A model generated the notes under the pieces. It was not told the DNA's origin, did not search any database, and worked only from the letters and a program-made list of their open reading frames with translations. Both the position numbers and the translations under genes were made by a program. Shown piece after piece: positions 24,039-32,627 of a DNA stretch of 64,000 bases. The DNA is from Streptomyces sp. NBC_01210 (lineage in GTDB: Bacteria; Actinomycetota; Actinomycetes; Streptomycetales; Streptomycetaceae). The stretch covers positions 5,146,001 to 5,210,000 of the forward strand of contig NZ_CP108549.1 of the NCBI RefSeq assembly GCF_036010325.1, written 5' to 3'. The number at the start of each line of letters is the position of its first letter. The stretch's first letter is position 1.

Positions 24039-25985
24039 CTACTTGTGCGGGGCAGCGGGCCAGGGTGTTCCGTTCGCGGCAGCGTCGAGGAGGTCACCAA
24101 GGCGGAGCCAGGCCGTGGGCCCCGCGTGGCTGGCTGGGCTTGTCGCGAACCGTTGCCATGCCTCGGCGTTGTCGCCAAGGGCGGTGCGTACGACCGAGGT
24201 GACCGCTGGGTGTGCTGCCTGGCCGCGGGGTCCTCTGGCTTTGAGGGCGGTCCAGGCGGGCAGGGCGCGGATCAGTTCGGGGCCGGTGGTGGGAAGGCTC
24301 AGCACGGCGGTTACCCATGTCTCCCGGAGGTTCGGGCCACCGCCCAGGCGTCGGCGGAGGCTCTGGGTAAGGTCCAGCAGTGCGCGCTGCGGGTCTGAGT
24401 GGCGTTTCAGTACGTCGGCGAAGGACAGGTCACGGTGGTATGTACGCGAAGCGAAGGCCAGCAGGGCCCTTTCCACGAGTGCGTCGTTGCCTTGGTGCCG
24501 TCGCAAGTAGTCATCGAGGACAGCGTCCGGAGCGGCCGCGAGGTCGCGCACGGTGACCTGGTCCGGCTTGCCGAGGGACGCGGTGCGCTCCGGGCCAGGA
24601 TCCGGGAGCGGGTCGGCGGTCATCCGCTCGATGGTGTCAAGGAGTTCAAGAGCCCGCTGGATGTCCGAGTCCAGCCCGTACCTGCCGTAGTCCCGGCGTC
24701 TGGCCAGCCCTCGTCTAGCTTCCCGGCAGAGCAGGCGTGTCTTCTCCTTCACCTCCGGGGTGACCACCGGCAGGTACTGCAGCAGGTCGCGCACCCAGCG
24801 CAGATCCTCCGCGGTGCGAACCGGCGCATCGGGGTCGGGTTCCCACAGCTCCAGAGCTACGGCCGCATGTTCGGCGAACTGCTGGGCCAGGGATGCCAAC
24901 TGGTCTTCTGAGGCTCGCCAAGGGTGAGGGCGCCCGTACTTCTGTGCCTGGTCGGGATTGAGGATGTACCGCCACTTGCCGTCTGCTGCCAGCGCGGTGC
25001 GGGATATGGCAGCTCGGCAGCCGTAGCGCAGACCGTACTTGTCATCCGACAGGAGCCGGTCGATGCGCTTGCGCTGCGGGGGAAGAAGTTCCGCCACGTC
25101 ATTCGCGAAGTGCTCCCTTACCTTTTGCTCCGTTGCCCCGTCCCGGCGCATGCGGCACATCCGGGTGGTGAGTACGGAGAGCGGGAAGGACGCGAGGTCG
25201 TCCCGGGCGATCTCCTGAAGGAGTTCCGGCTCAACGTCCCAGGGGATGCTGCCCAGCAGATGCTCTCGGACGATGTAACCGACCTTGTTGTTGTCAGACC
25301 AGTCGACGAGGAGCCGGTGGTGTTCGGGATGCGCGGTCACGACCTGCTTCCACATGGTGCGCCACGCCCGCTCGGCAGCCTCCTGCCTCTCCAGCCACCT
25401 TGCCGTGTCCTCCTCGCCCTTCTCGTCGAGGAAGGGGAAGGACGGCAGGAGATCGACAGCCGCGGTGATGACCGTGCTGTGCAGGCGGTGCTGTCGGAGC
25501 ACCAGTTGGGCATCCGTCGGAGTGCCGAGTAGGTCGACCGTCATGCCCTGCGGACGAGGCCCCCGTTCGCGCAGCGCCTCGGCGACACCGTCAGCCAGGA
25601 TGCCGCTCGCCTGCGCCGAGCCGAGGCGGCCGAGCTGGACGGCCGTGCAGCGCCTCAGCGACTCGTGCCGCAACTGCCCTGTGCAGGACGGGTGCGAGAT
25701 GGCCAGCAGTGCCAGATCCATGGATGGTCCGTATAGCGGATCCGACTGCGGCGGCTTCCGGGCCAGGTCGCTGTCGACTGCGGCTTCCAGCAGCCACGAC
25801 GGAGCATCCTTGTCATAGGGGCCGCGCAACAGCGCTTCCAGCAACTCCCGTCGCTCCCGCCCGTCCTCCATCGACCTGGCTTGCTCGGCGGCCATCCGCG
25901 AGGGCGGGTCATCTGCGACGCTATCCGCAACGAGCGCGCACAGGAAGGTCAGGGGAAGACTGGGGGCGGCTACACCGCTGTCCAT
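24039..25985 (-). CDS. large protein of unknown function, helical repeat-like
   Basis: 648 aa. I recognise no family. The protein is soluble, rich in Leu, Arg and acidic residues, and built of many short helices with repeated spacing (for example RELLEALLRGPYDKDAPSWL, LLQEIARDDLASFPLSVL, LVERALLAFASRTYHRDLSF). This suggests an alpha-solenoid/HEAT-like scaffold. No Walker, nuclease or membrane motif is visible. It lies downstream of the integrase in opposite orientation, in cargo position. The 5' end is set by an ATG at 25985. A protein-protein interaction or host-defence role would suit the position but is not shown by the sequence. Confidence 0.6.
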   Translation of the reverse strand: MDSGVAAPSLPLTFLCALVADSVADDPPSRMAAEQARSMEDGRERRELLEALLRGPYDKDAPSWLLEAAVDSDLARKPPQSDPLYGPSMDLALLAISHPSCTGQLRHESLRRCTAVQLGRLGSAQASGILADGVAEALRERGPRPQGMTVDLLGTPTDAQLVLRQHRLHSTVITAAVDLLPSFPFLDEKGEEDTARWLERQEAAERAWRTMWKQVVTAHPEHHRLLVDWSDNNKVGYIVREHLLGSIPWDVEPELLQEIARDDLASFPLSVLTTRMCRMRRDGATEQKVREHFANDVAELLPPQRKRIDRLLSDDKYGLRYGCRAAISRTALAADGKWRYILNPDQAQKYGRPHPWRASEDQLASLAQQFAEHAAVALELWEPDPDAPVRTAEDLRWVRDLLQYLPVVTPEVKEKTRLLCREARRGLARRRDYGRYGLDSDIQRALELLDTIERMTADPLPDPGPERTASLGKPDQVTVRDLAAAPDAVLDDYLRRHQGNDALVERALLAFASRTYHRDLSFADVLKRHSDPQRALLDLTQSLRRRLGGGPNLRETWVTAVLSLPTTGPELIRALPAWTALKARGPRGQAAHPAVTSVVRTALGDNAEAWQRFATSPASHAGPTAWLRLGDLLDAAANGTPWPAAPHK

Positions 25986-26531
25986 GAGGCTCCGATCCGT
26001 ATCCGAGGACTCGCCTGATTGCTCGTCCGAGTCCCCGTCTGGGTGGCTGACCGACTCCTGGTCGAGACGAGGGCCACCACGTTCCGAGGCGGAGAGCGTC
26101 TTCTCATGGTGCCGTAGGGCACTGACACCAACGTCGATTACGGTCGGTGCCAGCTATATCGAGAGCGCTGCCCGGCCGGCCACCCGGCTCGCCCATGCGC
26201 CGTCCCTCGGCTCACACGCCTGCTGACGCGAGAGCCTGGGCGATGGTGGGCGCGGCGGGTTGGCGTAGGCCACGTAGGCGCGGTCTTGTTCTCGCCGCTA
26301 TTCCGCTGAGTTTCGTGCACGAGAAGGGGCCTGAGCTGGCCTCCCGGGTCGTAGAGGAAGACGCACGCGCGCAGTGAGGAAACCCGCCTCCGTGGGGGTG
26401 CCGTCGGAGGGCCGGCGGGCTCGGGTTCTAGCCCTATCTGGTCGAGGATCCGCTGCGCCTCTCCACCGAGGTCGGCCCCCGCTGCCAAACGAGGTGAGTC
26501 CGGTAGCAGAGGCCCGCTCCACGACCCTGCC
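25986..26531. other. gene-poor cargo stretch
   Basis: Several overlapping open frames on both strands have no recognisable motifs. One leftward frame (26138-26488) contains FLYDPGGQLRPLLVHE, which looks protein-like, but its remainder is Arg/Pro-rich and non-coding in character. Possibly a decayed gene. Confidence 0.4.
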
Positions 26532-26780
26532 CTACTTTCGGGTGCTGACGCCTCGTTCCAAGGATCCGGCGGCGATGAGGGCGATGCCTGCTCCCTCGTG
26601 GCCGGTCAGGGAGAGGACCACACCGGTGGTGCAGAAGGCTGCGGACAGCCCGATCGTGGCCCAGGCGAGGGCGCTCCGTGTGCGCGGGTGCTCCGCGGGG
26701 GTCTCGTCCGGCGTGTGCGGCTCGGTCGGCGGTGTTCCGTGCGGCTGCTGGTCATCCGAGTGGCCGTCTGTGGTGGACAT
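26532..26780 (-). CDS. small membrane protein of unknown function
   Basis: 82 aa. The N-terminal 35 residues are hydrophilic and Pro/Glu/Thr-rich (HGTPPTEPHTPDETPAEHP). Two hydrophobic segments follow: ALAWATIGLSAAFCTTGVVL and AGIALIAAGSL. The ATG at 26780 is preceded by GGTTTTCC-complement sequence giving GAAAACC, a weak site. It resembles small hypothetical membrane proteins common in Streptomyces. No function can be assigned. Confidence 0.6.
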   Translation of the reverse strand: MSTTDGHSDDQQPHGTPPTEPHTPDETPAEHPRTRSALAWATIGLSAAFCTTGVVLSLTGHEGAGIALIAAGSLERGVSTRK

Positions 26781-27522
26781 GGAAAACCTTCGTTTCTTGT
26801 GCGTGCGACAGCACGCGGTGAATGGGTGAAGGGACCTTGGACCGGCGGGGAGTTAGCCGCGCAAGTCCGCTGGTTGTGTCCGGTGGCGCCCCCGGACACG
26901 GAGGAGACTGCACCGCGCGGGGAGCCGATTCGAGTTCTCGCGAATTTGCCGACAGCCGGGGTGGTGCCCTCTAAGGATGTGCTGCTCGCCGTCCCCATTA
27001 ACGCCGTCTGACCTGCGACTTTTCGAGTACCGGCTCTTGAATCCGTCGCACGATGCCGCTACGAACCCGGATTTTCGCGACCGCTTGAATCAGCCCTACC
27101 GCGCTGCTACGGCCCTCGGCCGTGCAACCCACGCCCTCGTCTCGCGCGCCCTACACGCCCGGGGATAAGTCACGCAACCGGCACGACCAGCCAGTTCGGC
27201 TTCGTCGGCCATCGCCAAGACCAAGGTCAGTCAGCCGCCCAGGGCCGTTCCTAGTCCGGGCTTGGCCAAGGTCGCGTCCTGATGGACGAAATCAGCATCG
27301 ACGCCAACCGCTGCGCTGCAGTAGGAGACGGCGCTCGACGGCCGCCAGGCGATGAGCCTGACTTCACCAGGCGCGTACATAGCGAACTCCTGCGCGCACG
27401 CAGGGAGTCACGCGTGCTGTAGAGCACCATTGCCTCGCTGAAGCAGCGTCAACACAGTGCGGTCAGCTCGCTCTAGGGAAAATGCCCGGCGACGGGGCCA
27501 ACAGACCTGGCTCAATAGGCAC
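26781..27522. other. 742-base stretch without a recognised gene
   Basis: No open frame shows family motifs. The GC content drops locally (for example around 26940-27080) compared with flanking genes, consistent with acquired or decayed DNA. It may hold the promoter of the gene at 27523. Confidence 0.4.
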
Positions 27523-28365
27523 ATGGAGATTGGCGAACAGTGGGCATACCGCGCGAGGCCGAAGGATCTGGGTAGCGCGGTTCGCCAGGTGGAGGTCGTT
27601 CGAGTGGGCGGCCCTGGCAGGTCTGGCTGGATCCACGTGCGGTTTCTCGGAGGCGACGACGCCGGTCTGCAGGAATGGGTCAGTCCCGGCTCTCTCGTAG
27701 CACCGTGGGCGGACGTCGATACGTTCCGCGCGGATGACGCGGCAGAGTTGGCACTGGTCGAGGTATCCCGCCACGTCCGGGGCAGCACGGAGTTCGAGTC
27801 CGCGCGCATGATCCTCGGTTTCGTCCGCCCGAAGAACAGGCTGCGCCTACGTCGAACGGTGGCGGACGCAGGGGTTCTGGAGCTGAGCCGCCTCGACGAG
27901 ACGGCACCGCTCATCGGCATCGACGCGGCCGAACTCCATAGCGACGCCATGGTGTACGAGAACCGCCACGGCATGTGCCTTGCCGGGTGGCCGATCAGCG
28001 AGCGCATCGCCCGCCACGTGGCCGGCCGCCTCGCCGACGAGATCCTTCCGGAGGTCGACCGCAAGCAGCAGGACATCGAGCAGGAGCGTGCCCAGTCCTC
28101 CTGGTACTCCTACAGCCGGCGGGACGAGCGCAAGTTGGACGCGGAGGCGGCCGTCCTGCGAACCGTCCGGGCGTGGTGCGGCCAGGACAAGGCCGACCGC
28201 TACGACGAGTTGGTTGCCCTGCGCGCCGAGGTCATCCGGCTCGGAGAGCTGGTCGAGAAGGCGGTCAAGGCGCTACGCGACCGTGGCCACGGCGTCATCG
28301 CCTCCACCATTCAGCGCGACCTTGGCGTCCATATCGCCAGCCTTGATCCTGACGTGCGTCGATGA
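27523..28365 (+). CDS. protein of unknown function with helical C-terminal half
   Basis: 280 aa. It begins MEIGEQWAYRARPKDLGSAV with an SH3-like small beta domain (VEVVRVGGPGRSGWIHVRFL, LQEWVSPGSLVAPW). A helical part with GFVRPKNRLRLRRTVADAG follows, then a charged segment (EVDRKQQDIEQERAQSSW) and VALRAEVIRLGELVEKAVKA, probably coiled coil. Tudor/SH3-like beta domains of this kind occur in DNA- or RNA-associated proteins; no catalytic motif is seen. The ATG at 27523 fits the beta-domain start. It ends 71 bases inside the convergent 545-aa gene. Confidence 0.65.
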   Translation: MEIGEQWAYRARPKDLGSAVRQVEVVRVGGPGRSGWIHVRFLGGDDAGLQEWVSPGSLVAPWADVDTFRADDAAELALVEVSRHVRGSTEFESARMILGFVRPKNRLRLRRTVADAGVLELSRLDETAPLIGIDAAELHSDAMVYENRHGMCLAGWPISERIARHVAGRLADEILPEVDRKQQDIEQERAQSSWYSYSRRDERKLDAEAAVLRTVRAWCGQDKADRYDELVALRAEVIRLGELVEKAVKALRDRGHGVIASTIQRDLGVHIASLDPDVRR

Positions 28366-29932
28366 GACCGCGCCACGGATCTGGCTCCGCCTGGGGCGGC
28401 GCCGGCTGCGTAGCGGGCTTCCTCTCCTTCTCCGGCCGGTGTGGGTGCCAGCCGTCGAGGAACGGCCGCAGCTGATCTCCCGTCGGCTCCGCGTGGAAGT
28501 TGAGAGAAGCCAGGCCCTTGCCGCCCAGGGTGGGGTCGAGCCGGTCGGCCTCGGCCTTCCCCCACGTTGACCACTCTCGCAGTCTCTCGGCTTCGATGGC
28601 CTCCTCCGACACATCGGCGGCCTCATCCAGAGCGGCGCAGAAGGCCCGGATCTCCCCTGCGGCCTGCCACTGCTCAAGGGCCGTACCGAAGAGCTCGGTT
28701 CGTACCGCGTGAACCGCCTTGATCGAAGCCACGCTGACGGCGGCCTCCCACTCCCGCCGCTCGCGTTCCTCCCGCTCCGCTGCCAGGCGCCGACGCTCCG
28801 CCTCCTGACGCTCCCGCTCCTCTCTCAGGCGCTGCTGCTCCGCTTCACGTTCCAGCCGAGCCCGCTCCTGTTCCTCCGCGCGCGCCTTCAACGCCCGGAA
28901 GACGGAACCGATCTGCACCTCCAACGGCTTCTTGGCCGTGTCGGCCCATTCCTTCTTCCAGCCGTAGCTGTAGCCCGACTGTTGGCTGACCAGCAGCTCC
29001 AGTTCGCCGGAAGGCTCGAACTTCTGGGCTGGGGTGACACGTTGCCAGTCGTACGTACGGCGGCCCGGCTGCTTGGGGACGTACCGGACCGGCTTCTGCC
29101 GTTCGCGGAAGCTGACCTCGTACGTCCTGCCGTGGACAGTCAGCAGCGGCCTCGGCTGCCTGCGCTTCTTCGACATCGCGATCTCGCCGTGGCGTGCGAG
29201 GGCTTGCTCGGCGAGGAGCCGGAGCAGCGAGAGCACCCGGGGGAGAACCTCCTCCGAGATCTCGAAGGCGCTGTGGTCCGCGGTGACCGCGGCGATCACG
29301 TCCTCGATGTCGGTGATCACACGGCTGCGCGCCAGCCGGATCCGGTTCCACTCGGTCTCGTCCTCGCCGGTCACCCTGAGCAGACCGAGGAAGAAGTCTC
29401 CCTTCGCCCGCCCGCTGTACTTCAGGTGGTATCCCTCAGGGGCGCACTGCCGGGCTGCGTCGAACGCCCTGCGGTAACGGGCCCGCTCCTCGTCGCTGGG
29501 GTTAGGGATCCGGAGGAACCGCCCAGCCTGCTGTACCTCCGCGATCAAAGCGGCGCCGACTTCCGCCGGCGACGGCCGTGAGGGCTTCGAGGTGCGCTGT
29601 GGCGCTGGCTCTGTCGTGGACGAGGCTGCGGCTTCCCTCTGCGCTGGAGGGGTCGTTCGTGTCCGTTGCTCGGAACCCGCTGACCGCTGCTTGCGCGGAG
29701 CCGGTTCCGGCCGGTCCGGGTGATGGCCGTGCTCCAGGTAGAAGCGTCCCGCGTCAGTGATCTCCGCCTGCCACTTCCCACTCTGCTTGCGCATGGTGAT
29801 CAGGCGCCGCTCCTTGAGCGCGCGGGCGGTAAGAGCGAGCTCGGGACTGTCCGACGTGACAGGGTCGGCTCCGTCTCCGACGCGGGTGAGGAGTGCGAGC
29901 TGCCGGTCATTTAACGGAGACCATCGGTGCAT
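28295..29932 (-). CDS. large protein of unknown function with central coiled coil
   Basis: 545 aa. The N-terminus MHRWSPLNDRQLALLTRVGD with LALTARALKERRLITMRK looks like a winged-helix domain. A low-complexity linker (~75-115) follows. The middle part has HLKYSGRAKGDFFLGLLRVTG and ISEEVLPRVLSLLRLLAEQA. Residues ~350-405 form a long Glu/Arg-rich coiled coil (ERARLEREAEQQRLREERE). The tail includes WHPHRPEKERKP. It is the element gene closest to tRNA-Pro. I recognise no family with a known role; DNA binding through the N-terminal domain is possible. Confidence 0.65.
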   Translation of the reverse strand: MHRWSPLNDRQLALLTRVGDGADPVTSDSPELALTARALKERRLITMRKQSGKWQAEITDAGRFYLEHGHHPDRPEPAPRKQRSAGSEQRTRTTPPAQREAAASSTTEPAPQRTSKPSRPSPAEVGAALIAEVQQAGRFLRIPNPSDEERARYRRAFDAARQCAPEGYHLKYSGRAKGDFFLGLLRVTGEDETEWNRIRLARSRVITDIEDVIAAVTADHSAFEISEEVLPRVLSLLRLLAEQALARHGEIAMSKKRRQPRPLLTVHGRTYEVSFRERQKPVRYVPKQPGRRTYDWQRVTPAQKFEPSGELELLVSQQSGYSYGWKKEWADTAKKPLEVQIGSVFRALKARAEEQERARLEREAEQQRLREERERQEAERRRLAAEREERERREWEAAVSVASIKAVHAVRTELFGTALEQWQAAGEIRAFCAALDEAADVSEEAIEAERLREWSTWGKAEADRLDPTLGGKGLASLNFHAEPTGDQLRPFLDGWHPHRPEKERKPATQPAPPQAEPDPWRGLIDARQDQGWRYGRQGRAEWWRR

Positions 29933-30106
29933 GTCGATCGTCGTACCGTCTGTGGTCTCCCCGGCACAAGCCGTGGGGTGGCTCTTACGGGGCGCTCGCG
30001 GCGCACAGCATGCTCAAAGGCGGAACGCCGCTCGCTGGGAGCCACCGGGGAGCCGCTTCCCGAGGTCGGCTCCCAAATGGCTCCCAAAATGAGCCCGCAA
30101 AGCAAA

Positions 30107-30142
30107 TCAGGCCCGGCGCTGATCTCTCAGCACCGGGCCTGA
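30107..30142 (-). terminator. terminator of tRNA-Pro
   Basis: A 16-base stem with one mismatch (TCAGGCCCGGYGCTGA type, both arms) encloses a 4-base loop. It is followed on the leftward strand by TTTGCTTTG. It lies 17 bases downstream of the tRNA 3' end. Confidence 0.8.
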
Positions 30143-30158
30143 CCTGGTGTTTCAGCTG

Positions 30159-30232
30159 TCGGGGTGGCGGGATTTGAACCCACGACCTCTTCGTCCCGAA
30201 CGAAGCGCGCTGCCAAGCTGCGCTACACCCCG
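30159..30232 (-). tRNA. tRNA-Pro (anticodon CGG)
   Basis: 74 bases without encoded CCA. The acceptor arms are CGGGGTG / CACCCCG with discriminator A, the D-arm region TAGCGCAGCTTGGCAGCGC, the anticodon arm CTTCG TTCGGGA CGAAG giving anticodon CGG (reads CCG), and the T-arm contains GGTTCAAATCC. All arms pair. It is intact. Its 3' end faces the mobile region to the left, the usual geometry for integration of actinobacterial elements. Confidence 0.93.
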
Positions 30233-30258
30233 ATGTCGCCGGTGTCCCGGCGACATCG
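30231..30258. other. perfect 12-bp hairpin at tRNA 5' side
   Basis: CGATGTCGCCGG pairs perfectly with CCGGCGACATCG around TGTC. The left arm overlaps the first two bases of the tRNA. It could end the upstream metallophosphoesterase transcript or be a structured tRNA leader. Confidence 0.55.
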
Positions 30259-30378
30259 ATTACTTTAGCCCACCCGCGCCTGGAGGAGAAATCCGGTTTT
30301 CGCGCCCTCGTCGACACCCCTGCCGACGCCCCGCGGACGTCGCCGTCGATGCTCCACCAGCGCCGCTGACCCGCCCCC

Positions 30379-31305
30379 TCAGTCCCGCGCCGTCAGCGTC
30401 AGCAGCGTTGCCTCCGGTGGGCACGCGAACCGCACCGGCGTGTAGCGGTTGGTGCCGCAGCCCGCCGAGACATGCAGGTACGAGACCTTTCCGTCCGCCC
30501 GGTGAGTGGAGAGGCCCTTCACCCGGTCCGTGTCGAGGTCGCAGTTGGTGACCAGCGCCCCGTAGAAGGGGATGCACAGCTGCCCGCCGTGCGTGTGGCC
30601 CGCCAGGATCAGGGGGTAGCCGTCGGCCGTGAAAGCGTCGAGCGTGCGCAGATACGGGGCGTGGACCACGGCCAGCGACAGATCGGCGCCCGTCTCCGGG
30701 CCGCCCGCGACCTCCTCGTAGCGGTCCCGCTTGATGTGCGGGTCGTCGAGGCCGGTGAAAGCCAGCTCGTAGCCGTCCAGCTTCAGCCGGCCGCGGGTGT
30801 TGCTCAGGCCCACCCAGCCCGCCGCGTCGAACGCGTCGCGCAGGCCCTCCCACGGATTGTGGACCGCGCCGACGGCCGGTGCGTTGCCGTTCAGGCCGTG
30901 GCGGCCCTGGGCCTTCTCCAAGAGGTAGCGGGCGGGGTTACGGAGCTTGGGGCCGTAGTAGTCGTTGGAGCCGAAGACGTAGACGCCCGGGAACTCCATC
31001 AGCGGGCCGAGCGCGTCCACGACCTCCGGCACGCCGTCCGGGTCGGAGAGGTTGTCGCCGGTGTTGACGATGAAGTCCGGGCGCAGGCCCGCGAGGGACT
31101 GCAGCCAGGCGCGCTTCTTGCGCTGGCCGCTCACCATGTGGATGTCGGAGAGCTGGAGTACCCGCAGCGGCCGCATTCCCCGCGGCAGCACCGGCACCGT
31201 CAGCCGTCGGAGCCGGAAGGAGCGGGCCTCGAAGCCGGCGGCGTAGGCGAGGCCGGCCGCGCCGACTGCCGTGATTCCAAGGGGTACTCCGAAGCGTGCG
31301 CGCAT
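30379..31305 (-). CDS. membrane-anchored metallophosphoesterase
   Basis: 308 aa. An N-terminal anchor (VPLGITAVGAAGLAYAAGFE) precedes a calcineurin-like phosphoesterase domain: LQLSDIHMVSGQ (DxH), FIVNTGDNLSD (GDxx), VFGSNDYYGP (GNHD equivalent with N), LAVVHAPY and LAGHTHGGQLCIPFYG (GHxH), the full set of dimetal ligands. It belongs to the YkuE-like group and probably cleaves a phospho-mono- or diester at the membrane. Its first 106 bases overlap the 3' end of the upstream GT87 gene in another frame, implying coupled translation, unless a later start is used. It precedes the tRNA gene. Confidence 0.88.
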   Translation of the reverse strand: MRARFGVPLGITAVGAAGLAYAAGFEARSFRLRRLTVPVLPRGMRPLRVLQLSDIHMVSGQRKKRAWLQSLAGLRPDFIVNTGDNLSDPDGVPEVVDALGPLMEFPGVYVFGSNDYYGPKLRNPARYLLEKAQGRHGLNGNAPAVGAVHNPWEGLRDAFDAAGWVGLSNTRGRLKLDGYELAFTGLDDPHIKRDRYEEVAGGPETGADLSLAVVHAPYLRTLDAFTADGYPLILAGHTHGGQLCIPFYGALVTNCDLDTDRVKGLSTHRADGKVSYLHVSAGCGTNRYTPVRFACPPEATLLTLTARD

Positions 31306-32627
31306 GCGCCCATCGTCGCAGACCTCTCGAGGGGAAGGGATTGGCGGGCGGCCGCTTCCGTCGCGACTTCCCGTACGGGGAGGGCGAGCAGCAGGCCGAG
31401 CGAGATCCAGACGTACGTGTTGCTGCCCAGGAAGCCGTCGACACCCGTTGCGTCCCAGCTCCACAGCCATACGACGCTGCTGCACAGCACGACGTAGATC
31501 GCGACGGCCCACGTCAGCAGCCGGCGTCGCCTCGGGTCGCCCGGCTCCGCGCGGAGTCCGGCGTCGATCAGTACGGCGAGGGCCGGAAGCAGCCAGACCA
31601 GGTGGTGCACCCAGGTGACCGGGCTGATGAGGCAGGCGATGAGACCGGTCAGCGCGAAGCCCGACTGCTCGTCGCCGGCCGCGGCAGCCTGGCGCGCCCG
31701 CCATGCCCAGACGCACAGGAGCACCATCACACCGAGCGCCCACACCGCACGGCTGGGGGCGGCCGGCTCCGAGAGCCGCGCCAGGACTCCCTGCCAGGAC
31801 TGGTTGGAGACATAGGCCAGCGAACCGACGCGGTCCGTGTCCCACATGGCCTCGGTCCAGTACACCCGCGACGCGCCGGGCGCAGCCCACACGGCGAGCA
31901 GTGAGGCGCCGCTCGCGACAGCTGCCGCGGTGCCCGCGGCCCGCCAGCGCCGGGTGACCAGCAGATAGCCGATGAAGACGGCCGGAGTGAGCTTGATCGC
32001 GGCGGCGAGGCCGATCCCGACGCCCGCCAGCCTGCCGAGGCCCGTGAACCGCCCGCTTGCGCCGTGGCCAGTGCCGCCTTCGCCGTGGCCCGTGCCGCCT
32101 TCGCCGCGGCCCGCGAGTCCGCCAAGGCCCGTGAATCGTTCTCGGGCCACCGACAGCAGCCAGGCATCCGAGAGCACCAGCGCCAGCAGCAGCAGATTGA
32201 CCTGCCCAAAGCTGAACGTGTCGCGGACCGGTTCCAGCAGCGCGAGCAGACAGCCCGCGACAGCGAACGCGAACCAGCGGCTCCAGCCCTGCCGGCGGAC
32301 GACGGCCCCGGCCGACCAGTACAGGATGGCGGCCGCCGCGGCGACATTGAGCAGCACACTGATCGCCACCGCGCTCGGCCAGTCGACCAGCGTCATCGGC
32401 AGCATGCACACCGCTGCGAACGGCGGATAGGTGAAGCCGTAGTGCGTCCCCGGCACCAGATACTCGTAGATCCGCCCGCCATGTCGCCAGCTGTCGACGG
32501 CTCCGTAGTAGACGCCGAGATCGAACCAGTCCCGGTGCAGCGGGACCGTCGCGAGGAAGAGTCCGACGGCGGCCGCCAGCCCCACCACCAGCAGCAGCCG
32601 TCCGCGTCTGCTCGTCGGCCACGTCAT
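31200..32627 (-). CDS. GT87 family mannosyltransferase-type membrane protein
   Basis: 475 aa, about ten membrane helices. The first extracytoplasmic loop has FDLGVYYGAVDSWRHGGRIY, holding the Asp typical of GT-C (DxD-like) polyprenol-phosphate-sugar-dependent enzymes; YGFTYPPFAAVCMLPM and SPVTWVHHLVWLLPAL are characteristic of GT87. Homologues in mycobacteria add alpha-1,2-mannose branches to lipomannan. An unusual Gly-rich cytoplasmic insert (GEGGTGHGEGGTGHG) is flanked by the duplicated segment RFTGLG(G/R)LAG. The ATG overlaps the stop of the preceding MptB-like gene. The last ~35 residues overlap the metallophosphoesterase gene. Confidence 0.85.
   Translation of the reverse strand: MTWPTSRRGRLLLVVGLAAAVGLFLATVPLHRDWFDLGVYYGAVDSWRHGGRIYEYLVPGTHYGFTYPPFAAVCMLPMTLVDWPSAVAISVLLNVAAAAAILYWSAGAVVRRQGWSRWFAFAVAGCLLALLEPVRDTFSFGQVNLLLLALVLSDAWLLSVARERFTGLGGLAGRGEGGTGHGEGGTGHGASGRFTGLGRLAGVGIGLAAAIKLTPAVFIGYLLVTRRWRAAGTAAAVASGASLLAVWAAPGASRVYWTEAMWDTDRVGSLAYVSNQSWQGVLARLSEPAAPSRAVWALGVMVLLCVWAWRARQAAAAGDEQSGFALTGLIACLISPVTWVHHLVWLLPALAVLIDAGLRAEPGDPRRRRLLTWAVAIYVVLCSSVVWLWSWDATGVDGFLGSNTYVWISLGLLLALPVREVATEAAARQSLPLERSATMGACAHASEYPLESRQSARPASPTPPASRPAPSGSDG

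Larger units (their letters stand above)
14900..30158. mobile_element. integrative mobilizable element-like region, borders not fixed
   Basis: DUF317 genes, relaxase, MobC, a candidate oriT repeat cluster, zinc-finger/HTH proteins, XRE regulator, Xis-like protein and integrase lie together, followed by unknown cargo genes up to the tRNA-Pro gene. I found no second copy of the tRNA 3' end in the window, so neither border is proven. The left border could lie outside or have been lost. Confidence 0.5.

Noticed and set aside
26138..26488. 116-codon leftward frame as a real gene
   Set aside because: Only one short stretch looks protein-like; the rest is Arg/Pro-rich with competing frames on the other strand.
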